The notes under the pieces are model-generated. The model was given only the letters and a program-made list of their open reading frames with translations, ran no database searches and was not told the origin of the DNA. Position numbers and translations under genes: made by a program. Shown one piece after another: positions 27,401 through 39,400 of a stretch of DNA of 64,000 nt; the first letter of the stretch is position 1; every line of letters starts with the position of its first letter. This DNA is from Lawsonia intracellularis PHE/MN1-00 (GTDB taxonomy: Bacteria > Desulfobacterota > Desulfovibrionia > Desulfovibrionales > Desulfovibrionaceae): NCBI RefSeq assembly GCF_000055945.1, contig NC_008014.1, forward strand, positions 124,001-188,000. Reading direction: 5' to 3'.

Positions 27401-30400
27401 AAATCAGATGATGATAAAAAGGTATCTCAAGGTAACGAATCTCCTCAAGTAACAAAAGAATCTACAGTAGATGGTAAAAAAGAAGTATCTGCGTTTGAAG
27501 AGAACCTTAAATCAGATGAAGGTCTATCTGTAGGCGATATAACATTTGAGCTTTCAGTATTAAGTGGTGCAACAGGAGGAGATGAAGACCCTCTTGGTAA
27601 AGATAAAGGTAGTCATGAGCAGGAGAAGGAACAGAAGAAGGATCAAAAGAAATGGTCTGATAAGAAAAAAAAGAAATGGTTAACGTTTAAAGCTGACCAA
27701 AAGAAATGTCCAATTTTAACTAAAGAAAAATATTGGTCTATTTGTTGTGATAACTTGTTAGAATTACATAATCGTCATGAAAAGGAATATAAAGAAGCAG
27801 AGAAAAACGCATCTAATATAGAGTTATTATTAGAGAAGCAGTCTCAAGAGCAAGAATGTCTTCGTTCTGAACTCGAAGAGTTATGGAAGCAAACAAGAGA
27901 AGCACAGGCCTCTTCTAGTAGTGAAAGTAGTGGGAGTATAGTTTCATCAGATATACGTTCAAGAGGTGGGTATGATATAGAATCTGATGTAGATCAAGAA
28001 ACAAGCAATAAGAGAGCTAGAGATAAACAAATAAGTAAACTTCAAAAGAAGCAACAAAGGGAAAGAAAAACATTATTGGCAATGCAGAGGACAAAACAAG
28101 AGCAATTGGATGAAATTCAGGAGGAAAGAAGAAGGAAAGCTAAGAGGTTAGGGATGTCTCTTGTAGAGTTAAACCTAATGCAGCAAGAACAGAAAGAAAT
28201 GTTGCATAACCAGCAACAACAGCAAGTTAATAGATTGGTAGAAAGACAACGTCAGCAAATGAATGAACTGTTAGCTTCATTACATCAGCCAACTATGTCT
28301 GAAAGTACTATGTATACAAGTTGTTATAGTGGAATTTTTGGATATTTATTTGGTTGGGGTTCACAAAAAGTTTCTAGTGGGAAAGAGGAAAATGATGTTG
28401 AACAAACTCCAGAAAAAATCACTGAAGAGAAGGTGAAAGCTGTTGCTGGGATTGGAACTTTAGGAAGTGATGCAGAGTTAGAAGAAGGTATATTTTCTGA
28501 TGGAGCGGATTTCAGTAGTACTATTCTTCAAGTTATGTCTGATTCAGAGTTGAGTAATGATATAGAACAAGTAACAGAGCAGGTAGAATATAAAGGTGTA
28601 GTAAGTAGAGGTTCTGAATGTGATGAGATAGGAGAGCCCATGGATGAAAGTCATGTTCCTGAAAAGATTATGCGACTTTTTGAGCGGGCAACATTTGTAG
28701 ATAAAGATAGTTCTAGTGGAAAGGAAGGAGATTTTTCTTCAGAAGAAAGAAAATCTAGTTCTTACAGAAATCGTTATTACGGAGTTGAAAAACGAAGAAA
28801 ACTACGGAAGATACATTTAAAGGAGAAGGCACAATTAGAGAAACAATTAAAAGAACCAGAAGAAAAGATAAGATTACAATTAGAACAAAGACAGCAAGAG
28901 CGGCGTAGAAAAAATCTTATGTTTGGTTATCATATCAGTGAAGATTTTTTAGATAAACTGGAGGAAGATGAATATAAAACATCATTTGAACCATTTAATA
29001 AGTTACGTGCAGAGTTGGAGCAGAAGCAAGCACAAGAAAGGTTGTCTCTTCAAGCTGCATTAAAAAAAGAGTTTGAGGAGAGCTGTCAACAAGACAGCGA
29101 AGATATTTCTGATCCAGAGGTTAAACAGAAAAAGAAAGAAGAGCGAGATCTTCTTGTAGCACTTATTGAAGAAGCCGCAGGTGATATACAAGATGTAGAA
29201 GAATCAGAGGAAGAATACATTATTGAATGGAAAAAGAATGAAAGAGCAAGACGTGCTGCCTTATTAGCTTCTGCAAGAGAGTCTGGAAAACCTTTATGCT
29301 TTCAATTTACAGCACAATCTTCTTCTGCAAATGCAGCCTCATCAATGCATGGTAGTCACCCTGAAACACAAGAGGGACAGTCTAGTGATAAAGCTAGTGC
29401 CACAACAGTTGAACCTTCTAATATAACTTGTCCAGGAGACACTACTTCTACAGCCCTTACTAAAGAAACATCATCAGTTCTGCTACAATCGTCTTCTTCA
29501 AGCATAGTAACATCACAAGATCCAGAAGAAATACAACATACTGATGAAAATAAACAAGATACATCTCTTTTTGATGGTGAGAATAGGAAAAAAGAGCAAG
29601 AGAAGGATAGTACACCTCTAGGCACTGGAGTGAGTGGTGGATATCATGATGCCTCAGATCATTATGGGCAAGGGAGAGCTGGTGAAGGCGGAGGAGGAAA
29701 TAATGATCCTCCAGTCCCCTCTGATTCTACACAGCCTTCTTCATCTACATCTTCTACTGGCGTTCAAACATGCCAATCTTCATTGATAGAAAATGCTCAG
29801 GACAGTAGTCTTCAATCTTCATTGTTAGGATATCTATTACCATCCAGTATAACTGATAAAAATATCTCCACTAAAAAGAGTACGCTTAAAACAGAAGGCG
29901 TAGATCAATCAGTTAGCTCAAGTCGTTGTCCTGAGGCTCTAACTGCAAGTGTAACTTCTTTATTTTCTAGTTCATATTTGAAAGTTTTATTTAGTGGCTG
30001 GGGGGTAACAAACGTTGAAGCCGCTGTAACTTCTGATCCTAATGAATCCAAAAATAAAAATTCTAAGGATATAGATATTCTCGGAGAGAATAGTGGAAAT
30101 ACATCAATAGAAGGAAATCAAGATTCTCTAAGTGATTCAGATGGATCTGGTCAAAGTCCTAGTGGTGCTACAGGGGGAGGTTCAGGTGAAAGTCTTGGAG
30201 AGCCAGATGATGATAAGGATAAAAAGGAGTCATCTGGACATAAAAAGAAAAAAAAGAAGAAACATAAAAGAAAAAAGAAAGAACAGGGGACTAGTACTGA
30301 AACTCAGACACAAGAGCAACAAAATAAAGAAAGTCAAACAAGTTCGTCTCATCAATGTGAACAAATAACATCTGAAGATAGTCAAGAGGAAAAGGAACCA

Positions 30401-33400
30401 CTAGTCAAGAAAGGAGGCCAAGATGGTAAACATGACAAAGATAATAATACAGTAAGTGATAGTGAAGAAGGTGCTTGGAAACATCATACAATAATTGTCA
30501 AAGGAGATAGAAAGCCTGAAGGCAATTATGCTCCACCTCCATGGCTTACACATCCTTTAAGTTTATTGACTGGCTCGCCAGTATTAGAAGGGATTCCATT
30601 GTCTCTTGAAGATGAGCTTGAATGTGGATTTGCTATTGATGCTATGAAACTTTTGGATGAAGGGTTGGAAGAATCTGCCAGTAGTTCAGATATTTTTTTA
30701 GAAGGTGTAATAGAGGGAGCAATAGGAAGTTCTAAAAAGGCTCAACATATATCTAACCAGTATAGCATATTGAAACAGAGACAATCTGAAGCCGTTAAAG
30801 CTCTGGGAAGAAAACATAAACAGCAGCTAGAAGAGTTAAGAGAAAGTCAGTTACAGAAAAAGAATAAAACACTTAGAAAAAATATTAAGGATTACAAAAA
30901 GAAAAAGAAAGAGTTACAACAAAAATTTCAAGAAGAAATGGAAAATGCTGACCAAGAAACAAAAGAGAAGTTAGAAACTATCTGTAAAGAGGAGGTAAAC
31001 AAACTTTACCTTACATGTAAGGAAGACAGTGAGGCTCAAGCTTGTAGCCTTTACCGTAAAGATGGAGATCAAGTAGAAGTGCTTATTCTTCAACAGAAGG
31101 AAGAATATGAAAAGTTGTTACAACAACAGAAAGAAGAAAGAAAACAATATAGAGGAAATAAACGAGCATTATTACAGTCTATCTCTTCAACCATAGGGTT
31201 ACAACAAGCAGTTGTCCAACAACATGAGGGTACAGCAGCAGTACCACAAGATACATTTGATAGTCAAAGCCAAGGAACTACAAATAGTAGCTGGATGTTT
31301 CTTAGATTAGATTTCTCTGATAACGGAGAAGGAACAGATAATATGTTCCCATTTGATCCATTACCAAGGGAGGTACAAGGAGCATCCTTTACAGATGCTA
31401 CAAGTGAAGACCAAGATGTTGATGAAATAGCCCAAGAAGCTGATGAAGATTTAGATAGTAATGGCAACAGTAGTGAAAGTGGTGATCTGTTTGATTTCTC
31501 AGATGGTGATTATGAAGATGATAAAGATGATGATTTGATACCAAGTTGGTTTCCTCTCCATGATGTAGGAATATCTTATGGTGATGCAAAAGGGAAAGGG
31601 GAAGAAGAGGTAATAGGACAACCAAGTAGCACTACAGATATTATTACAGGTGCTATAGGAGGTGCAGATGTAGTTAGTGTTATAGCAAGTTCTACTGCAA
31701 GTTGTGGAGGAGGAGAAGAAGAGGTAGTAGTTAAATCCAAAGAAAAAGAGAAGAAGAAAAAAAGGAAAAAAAGGAAAAAAAGAACTACTGAAGAATATGA
31801 TGCATTTGTAGAAAAACAAAGGCAGTATATAGAGGATTGTAAAAGAAAATACAATGCAGCTTATGAGTGTTTAAAAGCAATTTGTAAAGAAGAGCATAAC
31901 AATGCAACATCATTAGAGGAACAACAGGAACTAGCAAAACAACATGAAAGAAAATTTGGGGCACTTTCTCATATGGGAATGGCTCAACATTTATTTTTGC
32001 AAGAAAAACTTGGGAAAAAGAAAAAACGTTGGTTAAAAGGAGAGGATGTTTCATCTGAAGAAGAATGTTCACTTTGGTGTAATTTTGTGTTTGAACCACG
32101 TGGAGATGATTCAGATACAATATCTTCAGAAGATGAAACCAATGTAGCAGTTGAAGTAATCGTTGATGCTGGTACAAACACTGAAACTGATACTAAAGGA
32201 CAACCTAAAGAGGTCAGAACAGGAGGAGAGAATGATCCTTTAGAAGGTGAATCTAGCGGTACAGTGTCTTCTAAAAGTAAAGAGCTGCAAGAAAAGCATG
32301 AGTGTGAGATACAGTGTTTTTGGGAAGAATATAAAGAACAACTAGTTACATTGCATGATAATCAAGAACAACGTCTTCAAAAGTGGATAAATGATGGTAA
32401 GCCAGAGCATGATTTAAAAAATACTTTTGGAGAAGAAGAAGCAGCATTACATCAAACACAAGGATGTTTTTTAAAAAGTTTACAAGAAAAGCATAAAAGA
32501 GAAGAGGAAGAAGAGCGTAGACAAAAAGGACAAGAGGATAGTGGAACTAGTTTAGAGCAGCCTACAAGCAAATCTAAAAGTAAGGTTTTGCAAGAAAAGC
32601 ATGCAAGTGAGATGCAGTGTTTTTGGGTAGGATATAAAGAAAAGTTAACTATTTTACGAGAAAAGCAAAAACAGCATCATCAAGAGTGGGTAGAGAGTGG
32701 TAAACCAGAAGATGAGTTAAAGGATACTTTTGAAAAGGAAGAAGAAGCATTACATCAAATGCAAAAATGTCTTTTAGCAAGTATACAAGAAAAGCACAAA
32801 AGAGAAGAGGAAGAGGAACGTAAACAAAAAGAACAAAAAGATAAGGATAGTGAGTCTAGTATAATACAAGGCCCATTAGAAGAGCAGAATGAAGAAACAC
32901 CAGCCTCTAGGGACTCTATAACATCTAGCCAAGGAGATACTCCTCATAGGGAAAACACTTCATTAGTGACTTTTAAAGAGTTAGGTGTTGAATCAGGTGA
33001 AGAAGAGATAAACAAAGAAGATAAAAAAGATTCATCTGAAGAACAGACAAGTGAATCTAAAAGTTCTAATGGATTATTGCAAAAAGTAATATCCTTTTTC
33101 CAGTCTGTCGGAAGTAGCTTCAATAAAGAAGAAGGAGCTGTTGGGGGAATTGTTACAGAGAGTTGTTATGTAAAAAGTAAAGAACTTCAAGAAAAGCATG
33201 AAAGTGAAATAGAATGTTTTTGGGGTGAATATGGTATACAGTGTAGATTATTACGAGATTTCCAAGATGCTCAACGCCAAAGTAAAGGCTTAAGAAATAC
33301 TGCTGAAGCATTGGAAAATCAATTAGATAAAGAACGTGAGGATTTTCGTAAAAAGAAGAAAAAAGAATGGCAGAATTTACAAGAAAAACATAAGCAAGAA

Positions 33401-36400
33401 GAGGAAGAAGAAAGAAGACGGCAGGAAGAAGGACAACCTTCAAAAGGGGGTATATCAGGAGCAAAAGAAAAAGAGAGTGATGAGTTAGGAGATGAGACAG
33501 ACGGAGAAAAAGTTTTTTCACTTACTTTTTTTGGTCCTCCCACACAATTTGATGATAATAATGCCCCACCACCTTTCCCATATGATCCTCCTCAAGATTC
33601 CCCACAAAATGGAGAGGATTCTAGCGAGATTAATCCAAATCCAGAAGGTTCTTCTCAGCAGGAATCTCCCTCCGAAAGTTCAACAGAAGATACATCTTCA
33701 TCATCTGAAGATGAAGACATAGTTACATTGCTTTCAGGTAATATAAAGCAAGCTCGTCCTATAGGGCAATCAACAATAACAACAACTACTACTCTTGTTA
33801 CTTCTGTAGAAGGAGCTGAAGGATTATTTCCAATTGAAGAAGAGACAGAACAAAATTTAGAGGATGTACAGGGTTCAGGCGCTACTCAAGGAATGGTAGG
33901 ATTATCTACGATTGAAGAAGAAGTGGAGGAGGCTCCTGGAGCTTCTGAAGATTTAGACTCTAATCAAGGAGCAACAGGAGAGGTCTCATCTCCAGGAAGT
34001 AAAGAGGAAGTTGTTTATTTATCATCAAGTGGAGAAAGAGCAATACATAAATGGCTTGAATCCAGTATATCTATGCCAGTGACTATGGAAGAAGGGTCGT
34101 TATCACAAGGTGGAGGAAAAACTAGTACTCTTTATTCTCTAATGGTTTCATCTGGCATTCTATCTTTTGGTGGTGACGGTAATGGAGAAAAGGCTAGTTC
34201 TTCAAATAAACAAAGTAAAAGATCTCCAGAGGAATGTAAGGCTTTTGAAGAAAAACAAGTTCAACAACGGCATAATTTATTACAGAGTATTGAAGAGAAA
34301 AAGAAAGAATTACTTTTAACCTTTGAGAAACAATGTCCTCCTGGGCTTCCTTCATATAAAAAAGACAAGTTAGTAAAAGAACAAAAAGTAACAATGGAGG
34401 ATTTCCTCTGTGTAAGTTGTTACCAATATGAAACATTAGAACAAAAGCAAAACGAGCAAAGAAGACGTTGGGAAGAAGGTGAGGACGTTGCTGAAGAAGA
34501 AGATCTTATTTTGTTATGGGACACACTAGATAATGAGGCAGAAGAAGGGACTAAAGAAGAGCATGCAGAGGTTAAAGTAGAGGGAGTAGAAGGAGAAGTT
34601 TTTGATGGAATATCTGAAGAAGATAAGCCAAAAAAGGATGATAAAGAAGAACAGGAACAAAAAGCAACATTAGGAGATTCATCTGGTGAAACCATAGAAG
34701 AAAGTCAACAGCCGCAGCAAGAAGAAGAAGAAAAAAAAGAAAATAGTCCTAGTGGGTCTAATGAAAGTCCTTCACCACAGCAGGAAGAAGAAAGTGTAGA
34801 TGAAACTTCTAGTGTTGTTACTTCTTCACCATTGTTATCTATAAATGAAGTTAAGCAAACAGAAGACAAAAGTGCAAAGAAGAAGAGATCAGAAAAAGAG
34901 CTTGATGATTTTAACAGAAAACAAGCTGAACAGAAGGATTGTTTTTTAGGACAGGTTCAGCAAGCAAAAAATGAATTAGAAGAAAAGTATGGCGAAGCTT
35001 GTTGTTCTGCTTCATTGGATGAACTGCTAGAACTAGAAAAAAAATTTATAAAGCAAAATCAGAAATTAGATTCTACTAGTGAAGCCCAGTTTAAGAAGTT
35101 GGAACGTCGTCAAGAAGACAAGAGAAATAGATGGGAAGAAGGTGAAGATGTTTCTTCAGATGAAGAGATATGTTTCATATGGTCTTCAGATGAGTCATAT
35201 GAGAAAAGTGATAGACTTCATGAAAAGCATACTCAAGAACTAGCTGACTTTTGGCGTAATTATAAGAAAAAATTGTCGACACTAAAAGAGATTCAGCAAG
35301 AACGTCGTGATCAGAGCAGTGAGGATAGCAAAGAGAAACAAGCAATGGAAGAGATGTTTCTTGCAGAACAAGAAGCTATGTATAAAAGCCAGATGAACAC
35401 TTTTGCTGAGTTAAAACAACAACAAAAGAAAGAAGAGGAACTAGAAGAGTTAGGTTGGACATTGGAAAATATGCAAGGAGCTGTTGGAGGTGTAGAGCCA
35501 GAGGATGAAGATAAAATTGAATCTCCTCTTGATAGAAAACATCAACAAGAAAGGAAGAGTTTTTGGGAAAAATGTAGGGTTGATAGTAAGTTTATTGAAC
35601 AAGAACAAAGTGAAAGACGAGATCGGTGGAGAAAACAGGGGAAACCAATAGCCTCATTAGAAGAGATTTTTATTGAGGAGCAACAAGCAGTTTTTGAAAC
35701 AAAAATGCTTTTTTGGGAATCATTGCAAGAGCGACAAAAGAAAGAAAGAGAAGAGAAAGAAAGGAGAGAAGAACAGAAAAGGATAGCAGAATTAGAAAAA
35801 CAGTTATCTCCATTTTGGAAGGCTTTTAAAGATGATCAAGCTCGAATGAGAGAAAATCATGATATGCGTCGTAAAGAATGGGAAGAATCTGGAAAATCTC
35901 TAGTAGTGTTAGAGCAACTATTGGCTGAAGAAGAAGAAATATTTTTTCAAGATAAGATGCAGATGTTAGAGGAGTTAGAAAGAAAAAAATACTTTGAAGA
36001 AAAACAAAGCTCAAGGCAAAAAGAACGGCAAGGTAGGTTTTCTACAAAAGATGATAGTGATGAAGACGAAGATGATATAAGGTATCATACAGTATTTGTC
36101 CAAGGGGAGGGAGAACCCCCAGGGAATGAGGCACCACCACCTCTCCCATTTCCCCCTCCTGTTTTAGGTGATAGTGGTGAAATGCAAAGTGGGGATACTG
36201 GTGGTGCAGGTCCTCCTTCTGAAGAGCTTTCTCTTGGGAATATTTTGTCGTCTTCAGATGAAGATGATAATATCATAGTCTCTTCTACTGAAAGTAGTAG
36301 CAGTAGTAGTAGTAGTAGTGATGAATCAGATGTATCTAGTTTTGAAACATCTTCAGATGAAGGTCCAGATTGTGTTGATGGTGTCTATGGTGCTGTCGGA

Positions 36401-39400
36401 GGTGAAGAACCTGAGAAAAAGAAAGGCAACGGCTATCATAAGAAAAAATTTAAGAAGGTTAAGAAAAAACTCCATAACGTTGCATTAAATCAAAAGCTTA
36501 AGAAGCTAAAAGATAAGTTGCAACAACTTGAAAAGGAGTACCATAAATCAATTGCAGACTGTCAAAACAGGTATCAAGACGTTAAGTGTAACCTATTGAT
36601 GGCTCAAGCAGAAGAATTGATTGGTAAATCTAGAGAAGAGCAAGATACTCTTTGTAAAAAGAATAGTGAGAAAATAAAAAAAATTGAAGATGGATATCGT
36701 CGTCAATATGAACAATTAACAGAAAGTTATTACACAAAGAAACAGGTAGTATTGAATAAGTTGTCTGCAGTGATGGAAAAGAAGGCACTGCTTAAGCAAA
36801 AGATACAAGAATATGATTCTGTTGACGGTAAACATAGAGTTTCTAAAGGGTATAAGAAAAAAGCTAGTAAGTTAAAAAAAGAGAGTAAAAAGTTAGAAAA
36901 AGAGTTGGAAGCACTTAAGGAGCAACAAACTAAAGAATTACAAGATTTTGATCAGAAGAGTGACGCATGTAGACAGCAAATTTTATTTTTTCAAAAAGAA
37001 GAAGTGAACAGTATAAAAGATGCAGGAGGAGACCTTTGTGCTCTTCAAAACAAGCATACAGAAGAGGACTGTAAAGTTGAAGAGTTGTTTACTAGTCAAA
37101 AGGAATTATTAATCAAAGAACATGAATCCCAGAGAAATGAGAAAGAAAAAAGAAAGAAAGAGTTAGAGAAACAACAACAAGCTACTAGAGAAAAGGATAC
37201 CCCTACATGTTATGAGCATGGCATAGATAATATAGTTAAGCTTTTAGAGGAAGAGATCGAAAGTTTAGAAAAAGAGTTGGAAGAACTTGAGGAAAAACAA
37301 GAGGAAGAGTGGAAAGCATTTGAGTTACAAACTGAAGCTTGTAGAAAGCAAGTCCTATTTTTGCAAAAAGCTAAACCCAAAGATAGTGCCAGAGAAGGTG
37401 GGGAAGAAGATCGCAGAGCCTTTGAAAGTATGGTTGCTAGTCAGCAGGAATTGTTACTTAAAGAACAAGAAAGACAGAGAACAGAAAAGTTAATTAGATT
37501 AACAGAGGCAAAGGAAAAAAGAAAACAGCATAAAAAGAAACAGCAACAGAAGCAAGAAGAAAAAGAAAGAGAAAAGCAGAAAAAGAAACAGGAGCAAGTA
37601 AAAAGGGAAAAAGAAAGAGAATTAGAGAGACAAAAACAGCAGCTTAAAAAAGAACATGTACAAGATAGAAAATGTTTTGTTACAACTTTTAATTTTTGTA
37701 AAGAACAACTGCAAAGGTTACATCAAGAAAACCTTAAAGTTGTGCATGAAAAGGGTAGCGATGATACATCCTTGATGCAGGAATATGAAAAAGAAAAAGA
37801 GTGTTTTTTAACAGCTCAAAAAAGTCAGTATGAAAAGTTGTTACATCAACAACGTCAAGAGATGAAGACCTTAATTCAAGGTTCACATGGAGCTGATGTT
37901 TCTTCTTCTCAAAAAGAACATGAAAAAAGCCATGCTAAGACATTAGAAAAACTTCTGCAAAGACAAGAATCATGTCTTAAACAATTAGAAGATGCACAAA
38001 AACAAGAACGTCAAGAAGCAGAAAAATTAGGTAAAGATCTTTCAAAACTAGATGAAAAGCATAGAAAAGAGAAAGAAGACTTTTTTGACCATCATAAAGG
38101 AATATTAGAACAATGTTTACTCCAAAATTTATCTGAGACTGTTTGTCTTTTAGGTAGAGATGAAAGTTCTAGTGATGAAGGCTCGTTTGATCTTGAAGGT
38201 TTTTATTCTCCAGATAGATGTATGGGACGAGTAGGTGAACCCATATTTACATTTGTTGGAAGTGATTTTGTTAGATCCCAAGAAGCTTCTGGTATTTATC
38301 CATTGGAACAACAAGTAGAAGCATTTGATGAAGTAGATACTGGTCGAAAAAAAGAAGAAGATAGCTATACAGATAAAGAGAAGAAAAAAAAGAAAAAGAG
38401 TAAAAAAGAACGTAAGTTAGAGAGTGAACTAGAAAAATTAAAAAAAGAGCAAGCAAAAGCAAAAAGTGAGTTTGAAGTTAAAGTAACTTCTTGTAGAGAA
38501 GAACTTTTCAAATCACAGCGAGATGAGTTTGTTACTGCAGAGAATAAAAAACAAGATTTAAAAGCATTAGAAAAGAAGCATGAGGATGAAAATGTACAGT
38601 TTACATCAATGTGTGAAGAGCAGTTTCAGATTTTGTGTAAGAATCAAGAAGAAGAAAAAGTAAGAAAAGAGCAAGAATTACAAAAAGCAAAGGAAGATCA
38701 TAAGAAAAAGAAAGAAAAGAAAAAGGAGAAGAAAGAAAAGAAGAAAGAAAAAGAAATAAGTAAGCTACAGCAACAACACATTAAAGCTAGAGAGCAATTT
38801 TTACAGAGTTATAAAAATTGTAAAGAAAAGATGGAGATGTTGGATCAGGAAGAACTTTTAATAGTAGAAGCCTCTGGAGGTGATGTTGAAGCAAAGGTAA
38901 AAGAGCTACAAGCACAAGCAGAAATTTTCTTCAAAATTCAAAAAGATCAGTATAAGCTTTTATTCCATCGTCAAGAACAAGAAATGAAGGCTCTTGAAGC
39001 AAGTTTTTATGGTGATGAAGTTGATGCTCCTACTGGCGCTCGATCTATAGAAGAATTTCTTGTAGATCGAATGTTAAAACCTCAATTATCTGAAGATAGT
39101 GAGGAAGAACTTAAACCTCTTGAAGACCCTTCAACTTTTTATAATCCATCTAAGTATGGAGAGGGTAGTTTTATATTCTTTACACAATTATCTTCTGAGC
39201 AAACTAGAGATCAATATGGCTCAGATGATGAAAATGGATTTCGGTATCATACAGTAATTGTTCAAGGAGAGGGGGAACCTAAAGGGGATGAGGCACCACC
39301 GCCTTTCCCATTTTATTCTTTTGTTTCAGGCGATAGTGGTGAAATGCAAAGTGGGGATACTGGTGGTGCAGGCCCTCCTTCTGAAGAGCTTTCTTTAGGG

